A stretch of DNA of 64,000 nucleotides, from assembly GCF_021249405.1 (NCBI RefSeq), contig NZ_CP089593.1:1736001-1800000 (forward strand). Reading direction: 5' to 3'. The translations under genes and the position numbers were made by a program. Below the pieces are notes generated by a model that saw only the letters and a list, made by a program, of their open reading frames with translations, was not told the origin of the DNA and ran no database searches. Positions 18,727 through 26,637 of the stretch are shown piece after piece; positions within the stretch are counted from its first letter, which is position 1, and each line of letters starts with the position of its first letter. This DNA comes from Halobacterium zhouii (lineage in GTDB: Archaea; Halobacteriota; Halobacteria; Halobacteriales; Halobacteriaceae).

Positions 18727-19730
18727 CGAGCGGGAACCGGGTCACAGAGGCGTTCGAGCGTCTCGGCCGCCGCCCCGGAGTCGATGGCCTCGCGGGCCTG
18801 TCTCGCGCCGCCGGCGAGCGAGTCGGCCTCGCCGGCGACGTAGATGGCGGCGCCGGCGTTGGCGAGCACGATGTCGCGTTTTGCGCCGGTCACGTCGCCA
18901 GTGACGATGCCGCGCAGGTCACGGGCGTTCTCCTCGGGACCGCCCCCAGCGACGTCATCGACGGCGGCTTCGTCGAGACCGAAGTCGGCTGGCGTGACCG
19001 TGTACTCCTCGACGGCGTCGCCATCGACCTCCGCGACGGTGGATTCGCCGTGGACGGCGAATTCGTCCAGTCCGTCGCCGTGGACGACGAGTGCGCGCTC
19101 GACTGGCAGGCGTGCGAGCGCGTTAGCGAGCACGGGAACGAGGTCGGGGTCGTAGACGCCGACGACCTGCGCGTCCGCGCCGGCGGGGTTCGTGAGCGGT
19201 CCGAGGACGTTGAAGATCGTGCGGACGCCGAGTTCCTGGCGCGGGCCGATGACCGCCTTCATCGCGGGGTGGAACGCGGGCGCGTGCATGTATCCGATGC
19301 CGTCGTCCTCGATGCGCGCTTCGACGGCCTCGGGGGCCGCGTCGAGGTCCACGCCCACCGTCTCGAGGACGTCGGAACTCCCCGACGACGAGGAGACCGA
19401 GTAGTTGCCGTGCTTGGCGACGGGGACGCCGGCGCCGCTGGCGACCAGCGTCGAGGTCGTAGAGACGTTGATGGTGTCGTAGTCGTCGCCGCCGGTGCCA
19501 CAGGTGTCGACGAGCGGTTCGCGGTCGGGATCGATTGTGCGCGCGGCGTCCCGCATTCCGCGCGCGAACCCCGCGATTTCGGCCTCCGTCTCGCCCTTCG
19601 CACGGAGCGCCGCGAGCAGCGCGCCGATCTGGGCGTCCGTTGCGTCCTCGAACAGTCGGGTGGCGGCGTCACGGGCTTCCTCGAGGCTCAAATCTTCGCC
19701 CTTGGTGACGCGCTCGATGTATTCCTCCAT
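18723..19730 (-). CDS. trpD: Anthranilate phosphoribosyltransferase
   Basis: Transfers phosphoribose from PRPP to anthranilate. 335 aa from ATG 19730 (MEEYIERVTKGEDLS); an upstream in-frame extension to 19769 would run through the TATA-like box, so it is rejected. The PRPP loop is DTCGTGGDDYDTINVSTTS, and the metal-binding KHGNYSVSSSSGS follows. Residues around GPLTNPAGADAQVVGVYDP match the family. First gene of the operon; expression is likely leaderless and controlled by the TGTAC-type boxes upstream. Confidence 0.95.
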   Translation of the reverse strand: MEEYIERVTKGEDLSLEEARDAATRLFEDATDAQIGALLAALRAKGETEAEIAGFARGMRDAARTIDPDREPLVDTCGTGGDDYDTINVSTTSTLVASGAGVPVAKHGNYSVSSSSGSSDVLETVGVDLDAAPEAVEARIEDDGIGYMHAPAFHPAMKAVIGPRQELGVRTIFNVLGPLTNPAGADAQVVGVYDPDLVPVLANALARLPVERALVVHGDGLDEFAVHGESTVAEVDGDAVEEYTVTPADFGLDEAAVDDVAGGGPEENARDLRGIVTGDVTGAKRDIVLANAGAAIYVAGEADSLAGGARQAREAIDSGAAAETLERLCDPVPAR

Positions 19731-19742
19731 TGCAATCACTGA

Positions 19743-19778
19743 TGTACGGTTCTGCGTTATAGTGTACAAAACTGTACG
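19743..19778 (-). promoter_or_regulatory. trp operon promoter with TGTACA-type boxes
   Basis: Reading the minus strand, a TATA-like CTATAA (19762-19757) lies 27-32 nt before the trpD ATG, which fits leaderless transcription. Immediately upstream is a near-palindrome formed by TGTACA (19763-19768) and TGTACG (19773-19778); a third TGTAC half-site (19743-19747) lies between TATA box and start. A protein bound here would block both TATA-box binding and initiation. TGTACA is the reported TRP-box consensus of TrpY in Methanothermobacter; applying it here is inference. Confidence 0.6.
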
Positions 19779-19888
19779 TCGACTTAAAGCTGTCGCGGAC
19801 GCTCGCCACCGGCCCCTCGCTCGGTTCCTCGATTCGAAACCTTAAACTACAACCCCCGGCTACGATTCGATGCGTTCGAAAGCCCCGC

Positions 19889-19963
19889 GGGTTGGTGGTC
19901 TAGTCAGGCTATGACACCTCCTTGACATGGAGGAGGTCGGCGGTTCAAATCCGCCCCAACCCA
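19889..19963 (+). tRNA. tRNA-Val(GAC)
   Basis: A 75-nt cloverleaf: acceptor GGGTTGG/CCAACCC with discriminator A, anticodon stem CCTCC/GGAGG with loop TTGACAT (anticodon GAC), and T-arm GGCGG TTCAAAT CCGCC. No intron and no encoded CCA. Divergent from the trp operon. Confidence 0.95.
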
Positions 19964-20127
19964 TTCTCTTAAACCTTCACCGCGAAGCGACGGCTCTGTC
20001 GCTTCGCGTGAAGTGGTGGTGAATGGCGTTCGGCGGATTTGAACCAGACGAGTCGCAGCCCGGGACGCGAACGAAGTGAGCGACCCGGAACGTCTCGGCG
20101 AGGTTCACAATCCGCCCCAACCCACTA
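19964..20127 (+). repeat. tRNA-Val 3' duplications and hairpin (integration-scar-like)
   Basis: Directly after the tRNA is a long hairpin with an 11-bp perfect stem (19981-19991 with 19998-20008), extended by CTTCA/TGAAG. At 20032-20045 lies an inverted 14-nt copy of the T-arm, and at 20102-20124 a direct copy of the tRNA 3' end with one inserted base. These look like leftover att sites from integration at the tRNA gene. Confidence 0.6.
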
Positions 20128-20130
20128 CTA

Positions 20131-20260
20131 CGACCTTTTACGCTGCGCTCGGCGCGGAGCGCCTCGCTCGGTAAAAGCTCGGCCAAAAGCACTCCTCCTT
20201 CACTTCGCTAACGCTCCGTTCAGTCGTCGGCCCGCGCTCACTTCGTTCGCGCGGTAAATC
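20131..20260 (-). repeat. Intergenic repeat family R, copy 3
   Basis: Read on the minus strand: a GCGCGAACGAAGTGAGCGCG hairpin, GGCCGACGACTGA, GGAGGAGTGCTTTT, a second T-run, then a palindromic stretch ending in GCGTAAAA. It follows the alpha/beta hydrolase gene in that gene's orientation, as copies 1 and 2 do for their upstream genes. Confidence 0.7.
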
Positions 20261-20323
20261 GCCGACCTTCCGGGGCCTGACGGCCCGCTCGGTCGGCGAA
20301 CGCTATCACGGTAGTAACCGTTC

Positions 20324-20992
20324 TCAGACCGCGTCCGAGAAGAACCCGAGCGTGTGGCCCACGACGGCGGTGCGGTTCGTGTTGAAACCGTGGTCCTCGC
20401 CGGGGATCACAGTGACCGTGGCGTCCGGGATGCGACTCGCGAAGTCCTCGGCGAGATCGACGGGCATGCCGCGTTCCGCGTCGCCACAGAGGATGCGGAC
20501 GGGCACGTCGATGCGGCCGAGGTCGTCGTCGTCGACGACGTACTCCTCGACGTCGCCGAACTGTTCGTCCTCGACGTCGTCGATGTTCGATTCGTCGCCG
20601 AGTTCCATCGTGGCTGGCTCCCACAGGACGACGCGCTCGACGGCGTCGGGAACGTACGTGAGCGTGACGCCGCCACCGAAACTCTTCGCGAGCAGGTAGA
20701 TGGTCGTACAGCCCTCGGACTGAAGGTACTCGACAGCGGCGTCGACCTCGCGGTGGATCTCGGCGAGGGTTTTCTCGTCGAGTTCCTCGTGGTTCTCCCA
20801 GGTGTCGAACCGGAACACCTGCTTGCCGGTGCCCGCGAGTTCGTAGGATATCACGTCGAAGATGTCACCGAACGGCCCGTGGCCCGCTCCGGGGACGACC
20901 ACAACCCCAGTGTCGGCGTCTGCTCGCTGGGTGTTCAGCCGGCCCTCGTACGTCTCGCCACCGACTTCGAAGTCTACGAGTTCGAGACTCAC
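20324..20992 (-). CDS. Alpha/beta-fold hydrolase
   Basis: 222 aa. The oxyanion region VVVPGAGHGPFGD lies near residues 31-43, the nucleophile Ser104 is in LLAKSFGGGVT, the acid Asp follows ILCGDAERG, and the His is in IPGEDHGFN near residue 202. Strand-helix spacing is that of dienelactone hydrolase/acetyl-xylan-type small hydrolases. The substrate is unknown; an acidic segment (residues ~130-155) is a halophilic insertion. ATG 20992 is a clean start. Cytoplasmic. Confidence 0.83.
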   Translation of the reverse strand: MSLELVDFEVGGETYEGRLNTQRADADTGVVVVPGAGHGPFGDIFDVISYELAGTGKQVFRFDTWENHEELDEKTLAEIHREVDAAVEYLQSEGCTTIYLLAKSFGGGVTLTYVPDAVERVVLWEPATMELGDESNIDDVEDEQFGDVEEYVVDDDDLGRIDVPVRILCGDAERGMPVDLAEDFASRIPDATVTVIPGEDHGFNTNRTAVVGHTLGFFSDAV

Positions 20993-21063
20993 TCCCTAAC
21001 ACGGTGAGCAATTTGACATAAGTGCTGGGGTGGCTCTGGGTCCGGGGCGGTCACCGAGCGGCG

Positions 21064-21165
21064 TCACGAGAGCGTTGCGCCGCAGTCCGGGCACTCGTCG
21101 TCTACGACCGTTACTTGTGCGTCGCACTCGGGACAGAACTCGAGCCAGCACGCGCGGTCGCCCAT
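21064..21165 (-). CDS. 33-aa zinc-ribbon microprotein
   Basis: Very short minus-strand frame from ATG 21165 to TGA 21064. It has two knuckles, CPEC and CPDCG, 14 residues apart, and further Cys6, in a sequence like WLEFCPECDAQVTVVDDECP. The pattern is that of haloarchaeal minimal zinc ribbons (DUF7560-like, from memory). It lies 26 nt upstream-free between two minus-strand genes. Likely real because of motif density, but length is minimal. Confidence 0.6.
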   Translation of the reverse strand: MGDRACWLEFCPECDAQVTVVDDECPDCGATLS

Positions 21166-21191
21166 GGACGAGCGTTGGGCGGCCAGGGCCA

Positions 21192-21497
21192 TCAATCCTC
21201 GCCGTGGAGCGTCTCGTGGAAGCCGACGACGAGCGCGGGCACGACGAGCATGAAGAGGTGTTCCTCGACGGGAATACCGAGGAACTCGACGCCCGTCCGG
21301 AGGTGGATTTCGAACACGCCGATGGTCAGCGTGTACCAGTCCCAGACGTACGCCAGCGGGTAGAGCGCCGCGACGGTGACCGCGGCGCGGCGGAGCGCGT
21401 CCGCGCGGTAGAGGAGGGCGAACGCGAGCGCGCCGAACACCACCTCAGAGACGAGGTAGGTGAAATCGCCGAAGACGGCGCCGATGTCGGGGAGCAC
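21192..21497 (-). CDS. Single-unit lycopene cyclase-domain membrane protein
   Basis: About 101 aa with three hydrophobic segments. The C-terminal half carries carotenoid-cyclase signature residues: YPLAYVWDWYTLTIGVFEIH, then TGVEFLGIPVEEHLFMLVVP with the conserved PxE(E) motif. Haloarchaeal CrtY-type cyclases contain two such units; this protein holds one. No ATG is available; the chosen GTG at 21497 gives MLPDIGAVFGDFTYL, and a TTG at 21524 is an alternative. Function as a full cyclase would need dimerisation or a partner; this is inference. Confidence 0.68.
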   Translation of the reverse strand: MLPDIGAVFGDFTYLVSEVVFGALAFALLYRADALRRAAVTVAALYPLAYVWDWYTLTIGVFEIHLRTGVEFLGIPVEEHLFMLVVPALVVGFHETLHGED

Positions 21498-21608
21498 GCC
21501 GACGACTTCGGGGTCGAGCCACAAAACTGTGCGAGTTCGTGTACACCCCAGGTGTGAATCTGCAACAAAGTTGAAGGCGTTTCCTTGCGACGTTTCGAGT
21601 GAGTGCCC

Positions 21609-22751
21609 ATGGATATAGCCGACATTGCGACGAACGACTACCTGGAGGTCGAAGCCGAGAAACGATTGGGCAAGGTTCGCTCCATCTTCGAGGAGCAGAA
21701 CCCGAAGGGCATCATCGTCACCGAAGCCGGGCAGTACGAGGGCGTCATCACGCAACGCCAACTCATCCAGTCCCACATCGAGGACGACACGAAGGTGGCG
21801 GCGCTCACGACCAGCGCGCCGAAGGTCGACCGCACCGAGGACATCCGGGACACCGCGCGCATGCTCGTCGAGGGCGGAACGAAGATGGCGCCGGTGTTCG
21901 AGGCCGGCAAACTCTGGGGCATCATCACCGAGGACGCCATCCTCGAAGCGGTCCTCGACAGCCTCGACGCGCTCACGGTGGGCGACATCTACACCGCCGA
22001 CGTCGTCACCATCGACGAGGACGACACGATGGGGACGGTCATCAACCAGCTCCGCGAGCACGGCATCTCGCGGCTCCCCGTCGTCGACGAGAGCGGATTC
22101 CTCTCGGGTATCGTCACCCGCCACGACATCGTCGACTTCGTCGTGCGGGACAACACGAAGACCACGCTAGGCGACCGCAGCGGCGAGATCGAGCGCCTGC
22201 TCGACCTCCCCGTCTACGACGAGATGTCCAGCCCCGTCGAGACGGTGAGCGTCGAGGACAGCGTGCAGGACGCCGTCGAGGAGATGCTCGACAACGACTA
22301 CTCTGGGCTCGTCGTCACGCCCGCCGACGACGACCGCGTGGTCGGCGGCATCCTCACGAAGACCGACGTGCTGCGCGCGCTCTCCTACACGGAAGAGGAA
22401 CACCTCGACGTGCAGGTGACGAACATCGAACTCCTCGACACGCTCGGCCGCCAGGAGATCCAGGAGCGCATCGAGGAGGTCGCCGACAAGTACAGCGACA
22501 TGAACGTCCACCACGCGCACGTCCGCCTCCACAAGCACAAGGAGAAGCTCCGGGGCACGCCGCTCATCCAGGCCCAGATCCGCCTCCGAACGAACAAGGG
22601 CCAGGTCGCAGGCACGGGCGAAGGCTACGGCGCCGACAACGCCTTCTACATGGCCCTCGACACCCTCGAGCGGAACGTGCTCGAACTCAAGGGCATCGAG
22701 CGCGACGAGGAGTACAAGGGCCAACTCCTCCGGAAGCTGAACGAGCTCTAG
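21609..22751 (+). CDS. Four CBS domains fused to a C-terminal HPF/RaiA-like ribosome-binding domain
   Basis: 380 aa. Residues ~8-60, ~68-122, ~126-182 and ~205-262 are CBS units (for example SRLPVVDESGFLSGIVTRHD, and VVGGILTKTDVLRAL). Residues ~266-362 match the ribosome hibernation factor fold: VQVTNIELLDTLGRQEIQER near 268, the alternating strand AHVRLHKHKEK, QAQIRLRTNKGQV, and the helix NAFYMALDTLERNVLELKG, resembling the RaiA/HPF end. This suggests a ribosome-associated protein gated by adenine nucleotides. ATG 21609 is chosen over an ATG two codons upstream. Soluble. Confidence 0.8.
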   Translation: MDIADIATNDYLEVEAEKRLGKVRSIFEEQNPKGIIVTEAGQYEGVITQRQLIQSHIEDDTKVAALTTSAPKVDRTEDIRDTARMLVEGGTKMAPVFEAGKLWGIITEDAILEAVLDSLDALTVGDIYTADVVTIDEDDTMGTVINQLREHGISRLPVVDESGFLSGIVTRHDIVDFVVRDNTKTTLGDRSGEIERLLDLPVYDEMSSPVETVSVEDSVQDAVEEMLDNDYSGLVVTPADDDRVVGGILTKTDVLRALSYTEEEHLDVQVTNIELLDTLGRQEIQERIEEVADKYSDMNVHHAHVRLHKHKEKLRGTPLIQAQIRLRTNKGQVAGTGEGYGADNAFYMALDTLERNVLELKGIERDEEYKGQLLRKLNEL

Positions 22752-22886
22752 CACGCACTTTTTCCAGCGCTCGGCGCGCTCCGCGCGCCGTCGCTTGCAA
22801 AAACTTGCGGAAAAAGCACTCCTCCCTCCAGCGCACCGCTTCGCGGTGCTTAGTCGGTCGTCGGCCCGCGCCTCCGGCGCGGTAAA
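22752..22886 (-). repeat. Intergenic repeat family R, copy 4
   Basis: On the minus strand: GCGCCGGAGGCGCGGGCC, CGACGAC, a CACCGCGAAGCGGTG hairpin, GGAGGAGTGCTTTTTC, a second T-run in GCAAGTTTTTGC, and a strong GCGCGCGGAGCGCGC palindrome. Unlike the other copies it points against both flanking genes, which argues against a simple terminator role. Confidence 0.65.
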
Positions 22887-23000
22887 CAGCGCGCTCACTC
22901 CGTTCGCGCGCTGATGCTTGCTTCCCCGTACCGCACCGTCCGCTCCGCGTTCGAGCGGCGAATCGCCACACGTATGGCTCACAGCCGCGACGCTCGAACC

Positions 23001-23417
23001 ATGAGCGACACGGCGGACGAGAACCTCTACCGGCAGACGGTCGAACTCCTCCGACCGGGCGACGTCGACCTCGCGGGCGCCGTCGTCCACACGACGTACG
23101 ACTCCGACGAGGAGAGCCTGCTCCACCAGCTGACGCTGGATGCAGGGAACGTCGTCGCCGACCACGCGGAGATGGGCGACACGTACGTCTACTCGGGGAA
23201 CGACGACTCCGAGTTCGGCGTGAACCAGCACCAGGGGCTGACCATGGAGGACGACGAGTTCGTCTGGGAGTGCCAGCAACTGCTTCGCGACGGTCGCTTC
23301 GACCTCGTGCTGTACTGGCGCGCGACCGGCGACCACGACGCGGTACTCGACGATATCCGGGGCATCGAGGGCGTCGAAGAGGTCGTCGGCGTCACCGAGG
23401 ACGGATTCGAAAAGTAA
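23001..23417 (+). CDS. Haloarchaeal conserved protein (DUF5778-like)
   Basis: 138 aa, soluble and acidic. Starts MSDTADENLYRQTVELLRPG; the middle has a conserved run TYVYSGNDDSEFGVNQHQGL, and the end EGVEEVVGVTEDGFEK. I recall this signature as DUF5778; no function is known. ATG 23001 is preferred to an in-frame ATG at 22974. It lies 70 nt upstream of the siroheme decarboxylase gene on the same strand and may be co-transcribed, but no functional link can be read. Confidence 0.75.
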   Translation: MSDTADENLYRQTVELLRPGDVDLAGAVVHTTYDSDEESLLHQLTLDAGNVVADHAEMGDTYVYSGNDDSEFGVNQHQGLTMEDDEFVWECQQLLRDGRFDLVLYWRATGDHDAVLDDIRGIEGVEEVVGVTEDGFEK

Positions 23418-23487
23418 CGGAGTCGGCGGCGACCGCCGGAATCGGCGAGTCGCGTCGTTTATGCGGCGTGGCGCCCGAGACGCGTGC

Positions 23488-24543
23488 ATGGACATCGCGG
23501 ACCTCGACGAGCGGGACCGCGCGATTCTGAACGCCTTTCAGGGCGGGTTCCCGGTCGTGCAGCGGCCGTTCGAACCGGCCGCGAACGCGCTCCAGTCGCG
23601 GGGCGTGGACGTGGACGCCGACGAGTTGCTGGAGCGCATCCGGCGACTCGACGAAGGCGGCATCCTGACCCGATTCGGCGCGCTCATCAACGCCGAGGAG
23701 ATCGGCGGGAACGCCTCGCTGGTGGCGATGCACGCGCCCGAGGACCGCTTCGAAGAGATCGTGGAGACGATTAACGACCACCGGGAGGTCGCGCACAACT
23801 ACGAGCGCGAGCACCCGCACCTGAACGTGTGGTTCGTGGTCTCCGTCGCGGACGAAGAACGCATTCCCGAGTTGCTAGCGGAGATAGAAGCAGAGACCGG
23901 CCAGGAGACGCACAATCTGCCGAAGCAGCGGGAGTTCCGCGTGGAGGCGAAGTTCCTCGTCGACGGCCCCATCGCGGAGGGGAACGTGGACCTCTCGCAT
24001 CTCGGCACGAACCCGGAGTGGACCGACCGTGATAGCATCACGCCCGCGGAGCGAAACCTCGTGCTTGCGGTGCAGGACGGCCTGCCGGTCGTGGAGACGC
24101 CGTACCGCGCGGTCGCAGACGAGATCGGTGAGGACCCCGAGTGGGTGGTGGAGACGCTCCGGCGGTTCAACGTCGAGGGGAAGGTGCGCCGCGTCGGCGT
24201 CATCCCGAACCACTACTCGCTGGGGTACACGGAGAACGGGATGACCGTCTGGGACGTGCCCGACGACGTGGTCGACGAAGTCGGCCCCGAGGTGGCGAGC
24301 CTCGACTTCGTCACGCACTGCTACGAGCGCCCGCGCCACGACGGCGTGTGGCCGTACAACTTCTTCGCGATGACTCACGGGCGCTCGGAGGCCGAGAGCG
24401 AGGCCCGCATCGAGCGAGTTCGCGAGGTGATGGCCGACCACTGGGACGTCGGCGAGGACGACTGGGACACGCTGTTCTCCACGGAGATCCTGAAGAAGAC
24501 GGGGATCCGTCTGGCGGAGCGTGCGGACGCCAACACTGCGTGA
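23488..24543 (+). CDS. ahbAB: Fused AhbA-AhbB siroheme decarboxylase
   Basis: Decarboxylates siroheme to 12,18-didecarboxysiroheme in the alternative heme/heme d1 route. 351 aa made of two Lrp/AsnC-like halves: residues ~5-165 (ERDRAILNAFQGGFPVVQRP at the start) and ~183-345 (ERNLVLAVQDGLPVVETPYR), each a winged helix plus RAM-like domain. In bacteria these are separate subunits; here they are one chain. The second half keeps WPYNFFAMTHGRS, the typical AhbB/NirD active-site region. Sits 15 nt before the precorrin-2 dehydrogenase gene, forming a siroheme-to-heme operon. Confidence 0.85.
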   Translation: MDIADLDERDRAILNAFQGGFPVVQRPFEPAANALQSRGVDVDADELLERIRRLDEGGILTRFGALINAEEIGGNASLVAMHAPEDRFEEIVETINDHREVAHNYEREHPHLNVWFVVSVADEERIPELLAEIEAETGQETHNLPKQREFRVEAKFLVDGPIAEGNVDLSHLGTNPEWTDRDSITPAERNLVLAVQDGLPVVETPYRAVADEIGEDPEWVVETLRRFNVEGKVRRVGVIPNHYSLGYTENGMTVWDVPDDVVDEVGPEVASLDFVTHCYERPRHDGVWPYNFFAMTHGRSEAESEARIERVREVMADHWDVGEDDWDTLFSTEILKKTGIRLAERADANTA

Positions 24544-24558
24544 CCGGCGCAAACACAC

Positions 24559-25257
24559 ATGATACCACTGTTCCACGACTTCACCAGTGAACGCGCGCTC
24601 GTGGTCGGCGGCGGGTCGGTCGGCGCGCGGAAGGCGCGACGGTTCGCCCGCGAGGCAGACGTCGTCGTCCTCAGCCCGGAGTTCGGGGACGGGGACTTCG
24701 GTGACTCCGAGTGCGTTCGCGCGGCGCCAGAACTCGACGACGCCACCGAGTGGGTGGAGCGCGTCGACCCAGTACTCGTAGTTACAGCGACGGACGACGA
24801 GGCGGTCAACGACGCGTTCGCGTCGGCGGCGCGGGACGCCGGCGCGCTCGTGAACCGCGCCGACCGGTCGGGCGCGGGAGACGCGGACGACGAGACGGCC
24901 GGGGGCCGCGACGTCGACGACGTGGTCGTGCCGGCGACGGTGCGCGACGGCCCGGTGACCGTCGCGTTCGCCACCGGCGGCGCGAGTCCGGCGCTCTCGA
25001 AGCACCTGCGCGAACACGTCGAATCCGAGTTCGACGGGGCTCTCGCGGGCGTCGGCGCGATGGCGGACCTGACCGCAGACCTGCGCGCCGACCTGAAAGC
25101 GGCAGACGTCGCCCCGGAAACCCGCCGCGAGGCCGTGCGAGCGGTCGTGCGCTCGGACCAGGTTTGGAAGGCTTTACGTACCGCAAGCGCCAACCCCCGG
25201 AAAACCGCCGACGACGTGGCGTCACGCGTCGTGGGCAACTCAAAGTGGTCCACGTGA
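24559..25257 (+). CDS. Precorrin-2 dehydrogenase / sirohydrochlorin ferrochelatase family protein
   Basis: NAD-dependent oxidation of precorrin-2 to sirohydrochlorin (Met8p/CysG N-terminal type). 232 aa. The dinucleotide fold is visible at residues 12-27 (RALVVGGGSVGARKA), followed by PEFGDGDFGD and a substrate-site helix region with VAFATGGASPALSKHLR near residue 140. The stop overlaps the hemA GTG by 4 nt. An acidic insertion (~residues 100-120) is halophilic. Ferrochelatase activity is possible but not shown by sequence. Confidence 0.88.
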   Translation: MIPLFHDFTSERALVVGGGSVGARKARRFAREADVVVLSPEFGDGDFGDSECVRAAPELDDATEWVERVDPVLVVTATDDEAVNDAFASAARDAGALVNRADRSGAGDADDETAGGRDVDDVVVPATVRDGPVTVAFATGGASPALSKHLREHVESEFDGALAGVGAMADLTADLRADLKAADVAPETRREAVRAVVRSDQVWKALRTASANPRKTADDVASRVVGNSKWST

Positions 25258-26561
25258 ACGGAAACACAGGCGTCGTCTCGGGCGTACGGGTCTCCCACCG
25301 AACGGCCTCCCTCGAGGAACTGGAGGCCGCAGGGGTCACAGCGGAGGCCGACGCGCTCGAGGCGTTGCTCGACCGACCCGTAGTCGAAGAGGCGCTCGTC
25401 CTGCAGACGTGCCACCGCGTCGAAGCGTACGTCGTGACCGACGACGCGGCGACCGGACGGCGCGCGCTCGCCAGGGCAGACTTCGACCCCGCGGACCCGG
25501 GGGCCGTCTCGATGGGGCACGAGGACAGCCTGCGCCACCTCCTCCGGGTGGCCGCGGGCCTCGAGTCGCTGGTCGTCGGCGAGGACCAGATCATCGGCCA
25601 GCTCCGGGACGCCTACGAGACGGCCCGGGAGGCGGACGCCATCGGCCCGGTGCTCCAGGAGGCCGCGACGAAGGCGATGCACGTCGGGGAACGCGCGCGG
25701 ACGGAGACCGCCATCAACGAGGGCGCGACCTCCCTCGGGAGCGCCGCGGTCCGCCTCGCGGAGCGCCACACCGACCTCCAGGGCGCGACCGCGCTGGTCG
25801 TCGGCGCGGGCGAGATGGGGTCACTCGCCGTGAAGTCGTTCGCCAGCGCGGGCGTCGAGCGCGTCGTCGTCGCGAACCGCACCGAGAAGCGCGCCCGACT
25901 GGTCGCGGACGCCGCGGACGCACCGGCGGAAGTCGCCGGCCTCGACGGCCTCGCCGAACACGCTGCGGACGCGGACGTGGTGGTGACCGCGACCGGCAGC
26001 CCCGGTCATCTCGTGGACGCCGACGCGCTGACGGACGCGGGCGAGACGGTGGTCGTCGACCTCGCGCAACCGCGGGACGTCCCGCCCGCCGCGGCGGACG
26101 CTCCGGACGTCTCCGTCCACGACCTGGACGACCTCGAAGCGGTCACGGCGGCGACCCGGGAGCGCCGCGAGGACGCCGCCCGCGAGGTGGAAACGATGAT
26201 CGCCGAGGAGTTCGAGCGACTGCTCGCCCAGTACAAGCGCAAGCGCGCCGACGAGGTCATCGCGCACATGTACGAGAGCGCGGACCGCCTGAAGAACCGG
26301 GAGGTGTCGACCGCAGTGTCGCGCCTGGAGGCCGCCGACGGCGAGTTCTCCGAGGAGCAACGCGAGGTCGTGGAGTCGATGGCGGACGCGCTCGTCAACC
26401 AGTTGCTCGCGGCGCCGACCAGGAGCCTGCGGGAGGCCGCCGCGGAGGACGACTGGTCGACCATCGCCACCGCGCTCGACCTCTTCGACCCCCAGTTCGA
26501 GGAGGGCATGCCCTTCGACGCGGCCCCACAGAGCGCGATGGCCGAGTCCGAGGACGACTAG
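25254..26561 (+). CDS. hemA: Glutamyl-tRNA reductase
   Basis: First committed step of tetrapyrrole synthesis: reduces Glu-tRNA(Glu) to glutamate-1-semialdehyde. 435 aa from GTG 25254, overlapping the upstream stop (GTGA). The catalytic Cys53 is in VLQTCHRVEAYV; the substrate-binding GLESLVVGEDQIIGQL, the NADPH loop ALVVGAGEMGSLAVKS, and the C-terminal dimerisation helix (EEFERLLAQYKRKRADEVIA) are all present. Placed last in the ahbAB-P2DH-hemA operon, so the operon covers both the start and a late branch of heme synthesis. Confidence 0.95.
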   Translation: MNGNTGVVSGVRVSHRTASLEELEAAGVTAEADALEALLDRPVVEEALVLQTCHRVEAYVVTDDAATGRRALARADFDPADPGAVSMGHEDSLRHLLRVAAGLESLVVGEDQIIGQLRDAYETAREADAIGPVLQEAATKAMHVGERARTETAINEGATSLGSAAVRLAERHTDLQGATALVVGAGEMGSLAVKSFASAGVERVVVANRTEKRARLVADAADAPAEVAGLDGLAEHAADADVVVTATGSPGHLVDADALTDAGETVVVDLAQPRDVPPAAADAPDVSVHDLDDLEAVTAATRERREDAAREVETMIAEEFERLLAQYKRKRADEVIAHMYESADRLKNREVSTAVSRLEAADGEFSEEQREVVESMADALVNQLLAAPTRSLREAAAEDDWSTIATALDLFDPQFEEGMPFDAAPQSAMAESEDD

Positions 26562-26637
26562 GCTCGTTTGCAGTACTATCAAGCATCGTCCAGTACGTCC
26601 GAAAAGCCACTGTGATTTTCTGGATGAATCCGTTCTG

